From the NCBI GenBank assembly GCA_051744925.1, contig JBNJDM010000026.1, positions 1-27,222 of the forward strand: a DNA stretch of 27,222 nt, given 5' to 3'. Source of the stretch: JACKCP01 sp051744925. Its GTDB lineage: Bacteria > Desulfobacterota > Desulfobacteria > Desulfobacterales > JACKCP01. Every line of letters begins with the position of its first letter. Positions within the stretch are counted from its first letter, which is position 1. Under the pieces are notes generated by a model. That model was not told the DNA's origin. It was given only the letters and a program-made list of their open reading frames with translations, and searched no databases. The translations under genes and the position numbers were made by a program. Shown piece by piece: positions 15,048 through 23,020 of this stretch.

Positions 15048-15671
15048 TTATCTTTTATTTTTTTTTGATTCAGCTTTTTTTATTTCCTGGCAAAGTCTGT
15101 GTATTGTTTGTGCATGCCATTTCCCACGTCCTGAAAATGTAGGGAAATTATTTTCTGTAAGATAAAGGGCTATATCATCGTAAGTTGAGTTCTGCTGTCT
15201 GAGACTTTTGATCAGATTAAGAATATATGTTCTGCTTGTTTTTTTTACAGCGTCAGCTTCTTCAGGGCTCATCATTATGTTTCTCTCATCAATGATATCA
15301 GCTTCCTGGGAAACTTCTTCCTCGTGGTGTGCAGGAGCAGGTGCTTCTTCAAGTTTTTCCATGAAAGCAGTAAACATATCTGCGATATGCTCAAGTGCAT
15401 CAGCCTGTCTTTCTTCTGCATCTGCGGTTCTTTCTGCATAAAGCATCTGATCCTGAAGAGCTGCCTGAATATCATCTATTGATTCTTTTAATGAAGATAA
15501 TGCTTCTTTTTCTTTTATACCTGAAGGCTTTGGTGCTCTTAGTCTTCTCTCGTCTCCACTTCTTCTTTCAGGATGGTGGTTGCCTATATTTTTATCCTGA
15601 TTTTTATAGAATTTATTGTTTCTTTTTCTGTCGTTGCTTGTTGCTCTTAATTGCTGAAGGAATTCATTCAT
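15048..15671 (-). CDS. Hypothetical protein with coiled coil and C-terminal resolvase-like helix-turn-helix, 207 aa
   Basis: Not a named family to my knowledge. A basic N-terminal tail contains an arginine-rich PERRSGDERR (34-43). A long helical, probably coiled-coil segment (about 54-110) is followed by an acidic proline/alanine linker (110-140). The C-terminal part (about 147-195) contains TYDDIALYLTENNFPTFSGR and GKWHAQTIHRL. This reads like the IA-x2-L-x3-G-x-P-T-x-G-x-W-x3-TI-x2-I helix-turn-helix seen after the catalytic domain in large serine recombinases and in related DNA-binding modules. There is no recombinase catalytic domain. It is likely a small DNA-binding or nucleoid-type regulator. 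An AAGGACC ribosome-binding site precedes the start, and it has its own terminator. Confidence 0.75.
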   Translation of the reverse strand: MNEFLQQLRATSNDRKRNNKFYKNQDKNIGNHHPERRSGDERRLRAPKPSGIKEKEALSSLKESIDDIQAALQDQMLYAERTADAEERQADALEHIADMFTAFMEKLEEAPAPAHHEEEVSQEADIIDERNIMMSPEEADAVKKTSRTYILNLIKSLRQQNSTYDDIALYLTENNFPTFSGRGKWHAQTIHRLCQEIKKAESKKNKR

Positions 15672-15801
15672 AAACTTTGGTCCTTATGTTCTTTGATTGT
15701 TTTGTATAATACAGTTAAAGAATTATTGAGTTTGGGTGAATATAAATATTAATATAATCAAAGTTTTAAAATTGTAACTGTTATACACTAATTATATTAA
15801 T

Positions 15802-15832
15802 AATCGGTAATCTATTTATTTAAAAACCGATT
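15802..15832. repeat. Inverted repeat AATCGGT...ACCGATT in 283-bp AT-rich intergenic region
   Basis: Arms 15802-15808 and 15826-15832 are perfect reverse complements separated by 17 nt. They lie in the gap (15672-15954) upstream of the 207-aa gene and downstream of the FG-GAP gene, both on the minus strand. No T run follows, so it could be an operator pair or a weak hairpin. The rest of the gap is AT-rich with no gene I can support. Confidence 0.4.
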
Positions 15833-15954
15833 GTCAAATAAAAAATTTAATATTGCGCTGAATATTAAGTAGTTAATGCTAACATAATGTCAGAAAACAA
15901 CTAAATGATCAATGTTTATTTAAATCTGATGACCAGTTGAAATCTTTTATAATT

Positions 15955-17418
15955 TTATTGTTCAAATTCAGTAATAATAATTCTGCTTTTTGTTTCAGGC
16001 GGAAAAGAGCCGAACTGTTCAGAAACAGCTGTTATTAAATCTTTTTTCCCGTCATTGTTAATATCAGATATCGAAAAATCTCTTATATGACCGCTGAACT
16101 CAGGAGATTTAAACTTCTCGTCAAAAGATATTTTGTTCCATACAAGTCCTTTTACATGACCTTTGCTGAAAAGTCTTATCCGCTGAAAAAGTCTTTTTCC
16201 TTTATCTTTATTCTGAACTGTTAAAAGCATGCTTTTTTTGTCTTTAAAAGGAATAGTAACAAGGCGCTGAGGTATAAAATATTTTTTATCTGCATCATCC
16301 CTTGTTTTTGACTTTATATTTATATTTTTTGATGAGCCACCAAATTTTTCTGATGAGTGCCATATCTCATCAAAATCAGAAGAGTATATCTTAAGGCTGC
16401 TGTCATTTAAGACAGCCCATTCCTCACTGTCCTGCTGTGTATAAAAACCTGCTGAAAAAGAAGGGAAGAATTCAAAGTTGTTGTCAGGTTTAAAGTCAGT
16501 AAAAGCGAATTTTTTTGTCTCAGTATTTACTTTTTTAATTTGCCCGTAAAAAAGTTCTCCAGCAATTCCACCTTGTTTAGCTGTAAGAAACCTGTTCCCA
16601 TTGTGTTTATACACGGTTTTATAAAAATAGTTTCTTTTAATTTCTTCCTCTGCAAGTTTATTGTTTTCTGATACAGAAAACATACGAGCATAAAATCTCT
16701 TCATTGAATTGTCGTAGCTGTTTACTATTATTTTTTTCTTACCCATTGATTCAACAGTTTCAATGCAAAGAGTTTTAATGCTGTTTTTAAATTCTTTTTT
16801 ATCCAGATTTTTTAAACTGTCATTATCTATTACTGATATAAAAAGGCTATTATCAGTAAGCCAGATAATTTCGGGCTTATTATCATTGTTTAGATCTTCA
16901 GCAGCCACGGATTTAATGTTTTTTTCAATTAACTCTGTATTAAAAAGAAATTTATTCTTTTTATCTGAATTTTTGCTGTATACAGCTTCTTCTTTTTCTG
17001 TCCGGGGTTTTTGAATTTCATTTTCATTAATTTTTTTTGTCAAATTTTTTGAAAACTCATTTATGTGATCTAAAATGCTTCCTTTAGATTTACCTTTCTT
17101 GTTCAGCCCTGAAATTTTTTTGCCGTTTAATTTTAAAGAAGCTGTTGTTATGCAAGTGTTGCCGGCTATAACAACATTTCCCGCTATATGAAAATCTGCG
17201 TTGTCTTTTGAGTTTGTAATAACTGTACGATCAGCAGATTCTACGGCACTTCTTAAAATTGTTTCAATGCCTGAAACAAGATAAATATCATTTTTTTCAG
17301 GTGAATGAATTTTAAATTCTTCAATAAAAACCTTTTTTAATTCTTCAGCTGAAACTGATGGAATAATACAAAAGGCCGATATTATTAAAACAGTTAAGAA
17401 ATAGTTTAATGTTTTCAC
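15955..17418 (-). CDS. Secreted FG-GAP/VCBS-repeat-like protein, 487 aa
   Basis: A Sec signal peptide (1-24, cleavage after SVSA) is followed by a small N-terminal domain (about 26-130) that resembles the TolB-type or lipoprotein assembly domains opening such proteins (VFIEEFKIHS, then ADFHIAGNVVIAG). A lysine-rich linker (130-158) follows, and then a beta-propeller-like region. Calcium-type repeat cores are visible near each end: DLNNDNKPEI (175-184) and DINNDGKKDL (452-461). The protein is therefore probably periplasmic or surface-exposed, with a role in binding or assembly rather than catalysis. It starts 3 nt after the iorB stop with GAGGAACTGGGA upstream, so it sits in the ior operon. 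No functional link to Ior is obvious. The repeats between the two clear ones are degenerate. Confidence 0.75.
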   Translation of the reverse strand: MKTLNYFLTVLIISAFCIIPSVSAEELKKVFIEEFKIHSPEKNDIYLVSGIETILRSAVESADRTVITNSKDNADFHIAGNVVIAGNTCITTASLKLNGKKISGLNKKGKSKGSILDHINEFSKNLTKKINENEIQKPRTEKEEAVYSKNSDKKNKFLFNTELIEKNIKSVAAEDLNNDNKPEIIWLTDNSLFISVIDNDSLKNLDKKEFKNSIKTLCIETVESMGKKKIIVNSYDNSMKRFYARMFSVSENNKLAEEEIKRNYFYKTVYKHNGNRFLTAKQGGIAGELFYGQIKKVNTETKKFAFTDFKPDNNFEFFPSFSAGFYTQQDSEEWAVLNDSSLKIYSSDFDEIWHSSEKFGGSSKNINIKSKTRDDADKKYFIPQRLVTIPFKDKKSMLLTVQNKDKGKRLFQRIRLFSKGHVKGLVWNKISFDEKFKSPEFSGHIRDFSISDINNDGKKDLITAVSEQFGSFPPETKSRIIITEFEQ

Positions 17419-17421
17419 TTT

Positions 17422-18021
17422 TTATCCCAGTTCCTCTGCTTTTTTAAAACCTGATTCAAAAGCTTTAAGATTTATTTCAGCAAATTCTTTTTTTGTTTTC
17501 TCTTTAATTGTTTTTTCTATCAGTTCCTTGTCAAGCGGTATGATTTTTCTTTGAAGAAGAGCTCCAAGAAGAACCATGTTAAGGCTTAGAGAAGTTCCTG
17601 CCTCAACTGCTAGCTCGCTTGCATTAAAACCGAGGAATTTCTTTGATTTGCTTTTAAGTATTTTTTCGATCTCTTCTTTTTCAGGGTACTTTGCAAGTCC
17701 TATTGCAGAAGTAAAAGGCTGAAGAGGTTTTGTGTTTGTTATTATTTCTGTATCTTTAGAACATTTTGATACTGCTCTTAACGATTCAAGGGGCTCAAAA
17801 CCGAGCAGAATATCTGCTTCGCCGTCTGAAATGATTGAGCTTTTTGCGTCTCCAAAGATTATTGCTGATTCAACAACTCCTCCTCTCTGGGCCATTCCGT
17901 GAATTTCACTCATCTGCATTTTTACTCCGGCTTCAAGTGCAGCTTCACCCAGAATTTTGGAAGCCAGAAGGTTTCCCTGGCCACCTACAGCAACTATTAT
18001 AAGTTTTGTTGTATTACTCAT
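17422..18021 (-). CDS. iorB: Indolepyruvate ferredoxin oxidoreductase beta subunit (IorB)
   Basis: A 199-residue cytosolic subunit of the 2-oxoacid:ferredoxin oxidoreductase gamma family. With IorA it oxidatively decarboxylates aryl pyruvates (from Trp, Phe, Tyr) to aryl-acetyl-CoA with reduction of ferredoxin, or can run in the reductive direction. Diagnostic features are the N-terminal GGQGNLLASKILG (14-26) and SEIHGMAQRGG (38-48), followed by ESAIIFG. The length is typical of IorB. AAGGAT lies 9 nt before ATG. It follows iorA by 18 nt and is followed by the FG-GAP gene after 3 nt, so the three genes form one transcript. Confidence 0.94.
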   Translation of the reverse strand: MSNTTKLIIVAVGGQGNLLASKILGEAALEAGVKMQMSEIHGMAQRGGVVESAIIFGDAKSSIISDGEADILLGFEPLESLRAVSKCSKDTEIITNTKPLQPFTSAIGLAKYPEKEEIEKILKSKSKKFLGFNASELAVEAGTSLSLNMVLLGALLQRKIIPLDKELIEKTIKEKTKKEFAEINLKAFESGFKKAEELG

Positions 18022-18039
18022 TTTATTATATCCTTAAAT

Positions 18040-19893
18040 TTATTTTGTTTTCACAGGTGATATAGCTTTTTCAGGACAAATCTGGGCGCAGACTGAACAT
18101 CCTGTGCACATATTTTCATCGATTTTTACTTTGTCGTTTTCAATGTAAAAAGCCGGGCATCCAAGATCGTTTACACAGTTTCTGTGATTTTTGCATTTTT
18201 CCTGGTTGACCTGGAAAACAGCTTTTTTAGCCTGCTTTAACTGTTTTGCGTAAAGTATACATTTTTCTTTGGATATAACTACAGAAACACCTTTGAAATT
18301 CATTGCCTCTTCAACAGCTTCCTGGGTTTTTTTAACATTGTAAGGTTTGACTGTTTTTACAAATCCGACTCCCAGGCTTTTAACTACAGTTTCAATATCT
18401 ATTGTATTGTAGCTGTTATGTCCAAGCTCAGTCATATCAACTCCCGGGTTTGGCTGGTGCCCGGTCATGGCTGTTGTTCTGTTGTCGAGAATTATAAGGG
18501 TTATGTCGTGGTTGTTAAAAACTGCATTTAAAAGCCCGTTTATTCCTGAATGGAAAAAAGTTGAGTCTCCTATGAATGCTACTGTTTTTTTACCTGTGCT
18601 TTTTGAAAAACCGCACGCAGTACCTACTGATGCCCCCATACATACAACAAAGTCTCCCATGGCCAGGGGAGGGAGAAATCCAAGAGTATAACATCCTATG
18701 TCAGAAGGATATATGGTGTCGTTTCCACCTGCCTTTTTTACAGCATAAAATGTTGCTCTGTGTGAACATCCTGCACAGAGGTTTGGCGGTCTGTTTGGAA
18801 GAGAAGGTAAATCTGTGGTGTCAACAGGTACAGCTTCCTTGTTTTCAAAGCCGAAGTAATTCGAGATAGCTTTTCTAACTATAGATGTATTGTATTCAAA
18901 AAGTCTTGAAAAAAGATTTTCACCTTTACCTTTGATTTCTATTGTTGAGCCTTGTGTTTGTGCATACGATCTTACGTATTCCTCCATTACAGGCTCGCCT
19001 TCTTCTACTATAAGAAGTTTATCGCAGCCTTTTAAAAACTCTTTGATTAAAAGGTCAGGCATTGGATTTGAAAAACCGATTCTTAAAACTTTGATTTTGT
19101 CTTCAGCATTTAAATCTTTTACAGCATCATTTACATAGGAATAGCTGACTCCGCTGCAGATTATGCCGAGACTTCCTTTTCCCTGGGTAAAATTATACGA
19201 ACATGAGTCTGACAAAGATGCAGCCTTGTCAAGATTTTCAAGAAGAACCTTGTGTCTTTGTCTTGAAACGGCAGGGACAGAAACGTACCTCATTGGATCT
19301 TTTGTGAATTCCCCTTTTGATTCAATCTCTTTTGGAGAATTGAAATCAACTTCGCCTGATGAGTGATTTATTCTTGTGGTGGTTCTGAAAATTACAGGTT
19401 CATCAAGCTGTTCCGAAAGATCAAATGCATATGAAAGCATTTCCTTTGCCTCTGCAGCAGATGAAGGTTCAAGCACCGGAAGACCTGCAAGTTTACCGTA
19501 ATATCTGTTGTCCTGCTCGTTCTGGCTTGAAAACATGTAAGGATCGTCAGCAGTGAGTAGAACCAGCCCTTTTTTTACACCAAGATAGGCAAGTGTCATA
19601 AGAACATCTGCGGCTACGTTTACACCCACATGTTTCATTATGCAAAGGCTTCTTAAGCCAGAGTTTGCAGATGCTGCTGTAAGTTCAAGCGCAATTTTTT
19701 CATTTGAGCTGTATTCAAAATATAAATCTGTTTCCTGAGAAATTTCAAACAGATTTGCAGAAATTTCTGAAGAAGGTGTGCCCGGATAGGTTGTTGCAAA
19801 TGCAACCCCGGCTTCTACTGCTCCTCTGGCTATTGCTTCGTTTCCAAGCAGGAAATGTCTGCTTTTCGGTTTACCCTGTAAAAGTTTATGCAT
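18040..19893 (-). CDS. iorA: Indolepyruvate ferredoxin oxidoreductase alpha subunit (IorA)
   Basis: The 617-residue catalytic subunit. It has an N-terminal pyrimidine-binding-type domain with GNEAIARGAVEAGV (17-30) and TTYPGTPSSEI (34-44), and a middle transketolase-C-like domain. The thiamine-diphosphate domain carries CAGCSHRATFYAVKK (373-387), DIGCYTLG (398-405) and GDSTFFHSGINGLLNAVFNN (442-461). A C-terminal ferredoxin domain has cysteines C567, C573, C579 and C596, C599, C602, C606 for two [4Fe-4S] clusters. The fusion of all domains in one chain is typical of IorA rather than four-subunit pyruvate oxidoreductases. It is oxygen-sensitive, consistent with an anaerobe. An AGGAAA precedes the start. 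It is transcribed divergently from the GntR-type regulator gene. Confidence 0.95.
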   Translation of the reverse strand: MHKLLQGKPKSRHFLLGNEAIARGAVEAGVAFATTYPGTPSSEISANLFEISQETDLYFEYSSNEKIALELTAASANSGLRSLCIMKHVGVNVAADVLMTLAYLGVKKGLVLLTADDPYMFSSQNEQDNRYYGKLAGLPVLEPSSAAEAKEMLSYAFDLSEQLDEPVIFRTTTRINHSSGEVDFNSPKEIESKGEFTKDPMRYVSVPAVSRQRHKVLLENLDKAASLSDSCSYNFTQGKGSLGIICSGVSYSYVNDAVKDLNAEDKIKVLRIGFSNPMPDLLIKEFLKGCDKLLIVEEGEPVMEEYVRSYAQTQGSTIEIKGKGENLFSRLFEYNTSIVRKAISNYFGFENKEAVPVDTTDLPSLPNRPPNLCAGCSHRATFYAVKKAGGNDTIYPSDIGCYTLGFLPPLAMGDFVVCMGASVGTACGFSKSTGKKTVAFIGDSTFFHSGINGLLNAVFNNHDITLIILDNRTTAMTGHQPNPGVDMTELGHNSYNTIDIETVVKSLGVGFVKTVKPYNVKKTQEAVEEAMNFKGVSVVISKEKCILYAKQLKQAKKAVFQVNQEKCKNHRNCVNDLGCPAFYIENDKVKIDENMCTGCSVCAQICPEKAISPVKTK

Positions 19894-19939
19894 TTTTTTT
19901 TCCTGATCTTTTTGGTTAAATTTTATTTATGAATACTTT

Positions 19940-19967
19940 CTTATAACAATAGTTTTTTTTGTGTAAA
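19940..19967 (-). promoter_or_regulatory. Candidate promoter for iorA operon
   Basis: On the minus strand, TTTACA (19962-19967), a 16-nt spacer and TATAAG (19940-19945) form a fair sigma-70-like pair 46 nt upstream of the iorA start. It is the best match I found in that flank, but a T/A-rich background makes chance matches common. Confidence 0.45.
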
Positions 19968-19993
19968 GTTTTTTAATGTTTTAAATTAAAAAA

Positions 19994-20006
19994 TCGGTTT
20001 TACCGA
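19994..20006. promoter_or_regulatory. GntR/FadR-type palindrome upstream of iorA promoter
   Basis: TCGGT (19994-19998), TTT, ACCGA (20002-20006) is a perfect 5-bp inverted repeat with 3-nt spacing and the GGT-N3-ACC core known for FadR-subfamily regulators. It lies 26 bp upstream of the putative iorA -35, a position more typical of activation or looping than of direct blocking. Confidence 0.45.
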
Positions 20007-20365
20007 AATCTCGTTTTATTGTTTCTGTCTTCATCTGAGAGCTGTAAAAAGATGTTTTTGTTCAGCAGCCAATTAGTTGCAAAACAAAAACTGCCGTTTT
20101 TGTCCGATTATATCTTATAGTTCAAAATCTAATCCTCAAAATATTCCGGTATTTCTGGGTTTAAATTTTTTACCTGCTGTAACCGAAAAAAAATCTGATT
20201 TTCGTCCAAAAATTAATTACGTAACATACAGCTTAATTTGCTTGTTATCTTTTTTAAATGTCTGTAATAATATTAATTATCTTTCCTGTTTTTGTTAACA
20301 GACCTCAAGCCTTTTTTGTGAAGTTGTCATTTATATCTTATTTATGTAAATCTGTTTTAGATTTT

Positions 20366-20380
20366 AAAGGTACTACCTTT
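20366..20380. promoter_or_regulatory. GntR/FadR-type palindrome in mid-intergenic region
   Basis: AAAGGT (20366-20371), ACT, ACCTTT (20375-20380) is a perfect 6-bp inverted repeat with the same GGT-N3-ACC core, about 115 bp upstream of the -35 of the regulator gene. Confidence 0.45.
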
Positions 20381-20495
20381 TGCCCTAATTTGTTTTTGCC
20401 TGGTTAGGTCTCGGTTTATCGTTTATATTCAGTTTTTTATGTTTTGTTATCTTTGTTTTTTGGTCTTGTAGAATTTGATAAAGATGGAAAAATGT

Positions 20496-20525
20496 TTGAC
20501 ATTGCTTCGGGTTTATGTGTATTTT
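20496..20525 (+). promoter_or_regulatory. Promoter of the GntR-betA-betB-choX operon
   Basis: A perfect TTGACA (20496-20501) is followed after an 18-nt spacer by TATTTT (20520-20525). The predicted start of transcription near 20532 gives a leader of about 37 nt. The operator palindrome overlaps the -10. The combination makes this the best-supported promoter in the window. Confidence 0.65.
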
Positions 20526-20538
20526 GGTCGTACCAAAA
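20522..20538. promoter_or_regulatory. Autoregulatory operator overlapping the -10 of the GntR gene
   Basis: TTTTGGT (20522-20528), CGT, ACCAAAA (20532-20538) is a perfect 7-bp inverted repeat with 3-nt spacing. The consensus for FadR/PdhR-type regulators is TTGGT-N3-ACCAA, which this matches completely. It overlaps the -10 and the predicted start of transcription and ends 30 nt before the regulator's ATG, the classical layout for autorepression. Confidence 0.75.
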
Positions 20539-20568
20539 GAGATAGCATTTAAATTCGGAGCAGAAAGA

Positions 20569-21318
20569 ATGGATGAAAATCTGGTTTTTAAAAGAGCAGA
20601 AGCAGGACGAGCTGCAGAAGATATTGCACTTCAGGTAGAAGCTGCAATTATTAACAAGCAGCTGCTTCCAGGTGATAAACTTCCCAGTGAGCGGGATCTT
20701 CAGGTGCAGTTCGGGACCGGAAGAGGGGTTGTAAGGGAAGCTATGATGACTTTAAAGCAAAAAGACCTGATTGCAGTAAAAAAAGGTTCACGAGGCGGCG
20801 CTTTTGTAAAAGAGGCAGAAGTTAAAAATATAAGCGAGTCATTGTCGCTGTTTCTTAAGCAGAAGGATATTAGTCCTGAGATGCTGATAGAATTCAGGGA
20901 AAGTATTGATGAAACAATTACTGTTCTTGCTATATCTAGGGCAAGTGATGAGGAAAAAAAGCAGCTTTATGATAAAGCAGAAGAGTTTAAAAAGATTGTT
21001 TCACATAAAGATCCTGATATGGATCTTATAGGCGAGGCAGACAGAAATCTTAATATTTTGCTTGCTAAAATGACTAAGAATCCTTTGTTTGAATGGGTTA
21101 TGAGAGCTGTGCAGCTTGGTTTTTCTTCGTATGACTATGCTCTTTATGAAGAGGATTATTACAGAAAGCTTACTATTGAAAACTGGACTAATACAGCAAG
21201 GGAAATAATGGAAGGTGAGCCTATGAAAGCCTTGTCTTATTCAGGTTACCACTATTCTCTTCTGAGAAAATGTATAAATGAAAAAAACGGCAGGTTTTTT
21301 GAAAGGGAATGGATTTAA
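20569..21318 (+). CDS. GntR-family transcriptional regulator (FadR/FCD subfamily), 249 aa
   Basis: A DNA-binding regulator with a winged helix-turn-helix (about 11-80; LPSERDLQVQFGTGRGVVRE at 38-57) and an all-helical FCD-type effector domain (about 88-240). The start at 20569 is chosen because CGGAG lies 8 nt upstream and it gives a normal GntR N-terminus. An in-frame ATG at 20515 would place the operator inside the coding sequence. In the FCD domain D158 is present, but the next expected metal-ligand histidine is N162, and only H228 of the usual later histidines is evident. Metal binding may be lost and the ligand site altered. It heads the betA-betB-choX run, so it probably senses choline, betaine aldehyde or betaine (inference). 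It replaces the TetR-type BetI of enterobacteria. Confidence 0.9.
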   Translation: MDENLVFKRAEAGRAAEDIALQVEAAIINKQLLPGDKLPSERDLQVQFGTGRGVVREAMMTLKQKDLIAVKKGSRGGAFVKEAEVKNISESLSLFLKQKDISPEMLIEFRESIDETITVLAISRASDEEKKQLYDKAEEFKKIVSHKDPDMDLIGEADRNLNILLAKMTKNPLFEWVMRAVQLGFSSYDYALYEEDYYRKLTIENWTNTAREIMEGEPMKALSYSGYHYSLLRKCINEKNGRFFEREWI

Positions 21319-21365
21319 AAAACAGCTGAAATATTAAAAACTTTTTAAATTTGTCGGAGGGTGTT

Positions 21366-23015
21366 ATGAACAGCAAAACTTATGATTATATTATAATCGG
21401 CGGGGGATCAGCAGGAAGCGTTCTTGCAAATCGTCTGAGTGCCGATTCTTCAAATAAAGTTCTTGTTCTTGAAGCAGGAAGACCGGATTATAAACTCGAT
21501 TTTAGAATACATATGCCTGCAGCGCTTACTTATCCGCTTCAGAGCAGATTCTATAACTGGTGGTATGATTCAGATCCTGAACCGCATATGCACAACAGAA
21601 GAGTTTACCAGCCAAGAGGTAAGGTTCTTGGAGGATCAAGCTGTATAAACGGAATGATCTATATCCGCGGGAATGCCATGGATTATGAAAAGTGGGCACA
21701 GGACAAAGGTCTTGAAGATTGGGATTATGCAGGATGTCTTCCATATTTCAAGAAATTTGAAGACAGGCTTATCGGAGCCAATGCTTATCACGGCAAAAAT
21801 GGTCCTTTGAAATTAACTACTGCAGAGTGTAAAAACCCTCTTTTTGATGCATTTTTTGATTCTGTAAAAGAAGCAGGATATCCGGTTGTAGATGATGTTA
21901 ACGGATATCAGCAGGAAGGCTTTTCAAAATTTGATCAAAATATCTATAAAGGAAGAAGACATAACGCAGCAAGAGCTTATATCCATCCTGTAAAAAAGGA
22001 CAGAGACAATCTTGAAATAAAGTGCCGCGCACAGGCTACAAGAATTCTTTTCGAAGGTAAAAAAGCTGTTGGTGTTGAATATTTAACAAAGGGTAAAAAC
22101 CCCACAAAAGTTTACGGAAAAGAGATTATAAGCTGCGGCGGTGCTATTAATTCACCACAACTTCTTCAGCTTTCAGGTATAGGAAACGGTGATGAGCTTT
22201 CAAAGCTTGGAATCGATATGGTGCAAGATCTTAAAGGTGTTGGTGAAAACCTCCAGGATCATCTTGAGCTTTATGTTCAGTATGCCTGTAAAAAACCTGT
22301 TAGTATGTATCCTGCACTTAAGTGGTACAGACAGCCTTTTATCGGAGCTCAGTGGCTTTTCCAGGGTAAAGGTGCAGCAGCAACAAACCATTTTGAGGCA
22401 GGCGGATTTGTCAGGGGTAATGATGAGGTTGAATATCCGAACCTTCAGTTCCATTTTCTTCCCATTGCTATTCGCTACGACGGCTCAGCTCCTCAGGAGG
22501 GTCACGGATTTCAGCTTCATGTAGGACCTATGAACTCTGATGTAAGAGGACATGTAAAAATTAAGTCAAAAGATCCTGTGAAGTATCCTTCCATTCTTTT
22601 TAATTATCTTTCCACAGAAAAGGAAAGAAAGGAATGGGTTGAAGCAATAAGAAAGTCAAGGGAGATTATTGGTCAGTCTTCTTTTGATGAGTTAAGAGGT
22701 AAGGAGATTGCACCTGGACCAGAAGCTCAGACCGATGAAGAGATTTTAGACTTTGTTGCAAGAGAAGGTGAAAGTGCTTATCATCCAAGCTGTACATGTA
22801 AGATGGGTTATGATGATATGTCTGTTGTGGGATCAGATCTTAAGGTTCACGGGGTTGAAAATTTAAGAGTTGTTGATGCCTCTGTAATGCCTTACATTAC
22901 TAACGGTAATATTTATGCGCCTGTAATGATGATAGGTGAAAAAGCAGCAGATATTATTCTTGGCAACAAGCCTCTGCCAAAAGAGAATGTTCCTTTTTAC
23001 AAAGCAGAAAAATAG
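21366..23015 (+). CDS. betA: Choline dehydrogenase (BetA), GMC oxidoreductase family
   Basis: A 549-residue FAD-dependent enzyme that oxidises choline to betaine aldehyde, usually passing electrons to the quinone pool. The N-terminal FAD-binding motif IIIGGGSAGSVLANRLS (9-25) is followed by LEAG (35-38), GMC signature 1 (PRGKVLGGSSCINGMIYIRG, about 79-98) and the GGAINSPQLLQLSGIG signature (about 259-274). The active-site histidine H473 is in HPSCTCKMG and the C-terminal block is NGNIYAPVMMIGEKAAD (513-529). Length fits BetA (about 550). Start 21366 is preceded by GGAGG at 21356-21360; an upstream TTG at 21351 would lie within that ribosome-binding site. It is co-directional with betB and choX. 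Other GMC alcohol dehydrogenases are possible, but the context favours choline. Confidence 0.9.
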   Translation: MNSKTYDYIIIGGGSAGSVLANRLSADSSNKVLVLEAGRPDYKLDFRIHMPAALTYPLQSRFYNWWYDSDPEPHMHNRRVYQPRGKVLGGSSCINGMIYIRGNAMDYEKWAQDKGLEDWDYAGCLPYFKKFEDRLIGANAYHGKNGPLKLTTAECKNPLFDAFFDSVKEAGYPVVDDVNGYQQEGFSKFDQNIYKGRRHNAARAYIHPVKKDRDNLEIKCRAQATRILFEGKKAVGVEYLTKGKNPTKVYGKEIISCGGAINSPQLLQLSGIGNGDELSKLGIDMVQDLKGVGENLQDHLELYVQYACKKPVSMYPALKWYRQPFIGAQWLFQGKGAAATNHFEAGGFVRGNDEVEYPNLQFHFLPIAIRYDGSAPQEGHGFQLHVGPMNSDVRGHVKIKSKDPVKYPSILFNYLSTEKERKEWVEAIRKSREIIGQSSFDELRGKEIAPGPEAQTDEEILDFVAREGESAYHPSCTCKMGYDDMSVVGSDLKVHGVENLRVVDASVMPYITNGNIYAPVMMIGEKAADIILGNKPLPKENVPFYKAEK

Positions 23016-23020
23016 TAAGA

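Larger units (their letters stand above)
19894..20568. other. 675-bp divergent regulatory region between iorA and the GntR gene
   Basis: I see no supportable protein gene here. A 73-codon open frame (20077-20298) has no ribosome-binding site or family resemblance. The region is AT-rich and holds the promoter for each flanking gene, three GGT-N3-ACC palindromes (listed separately), and a small hairpin CAAAAAC/GTTTTTG (20085-20091 with 20096-20102) followed on the minus strand by four T. Its length is unusual for this dense window, and a regulatory RNA cannot be excluded. Confidence 0.6.

Noticed and set aside
15208..15673. Plus-strand frames opposite the 207-aa gene
   Set aside because: The minus-strand gene has a ribosome-binding site, a terminator and a recognisable domain. 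The plus frames are Ser/Ala- or Phe/Leu-rich mirror translations.
20077..20298. 73-codon plus-strand frame in the iorA/GntR intergenic region
   Set aside because: There is no ribosome-binding site, the composition is cysteine- and asparagine-rich as in non-coding AT-rich DNA, and no recognisable motif is present.
20515..20568. Upstream start of the GntR regulator
   Set aside because: It would put the promoter -10 and operator inside the coding sequence and lacks a ribosome-binding site. ATG 20569 has CGGAG at good spacing.
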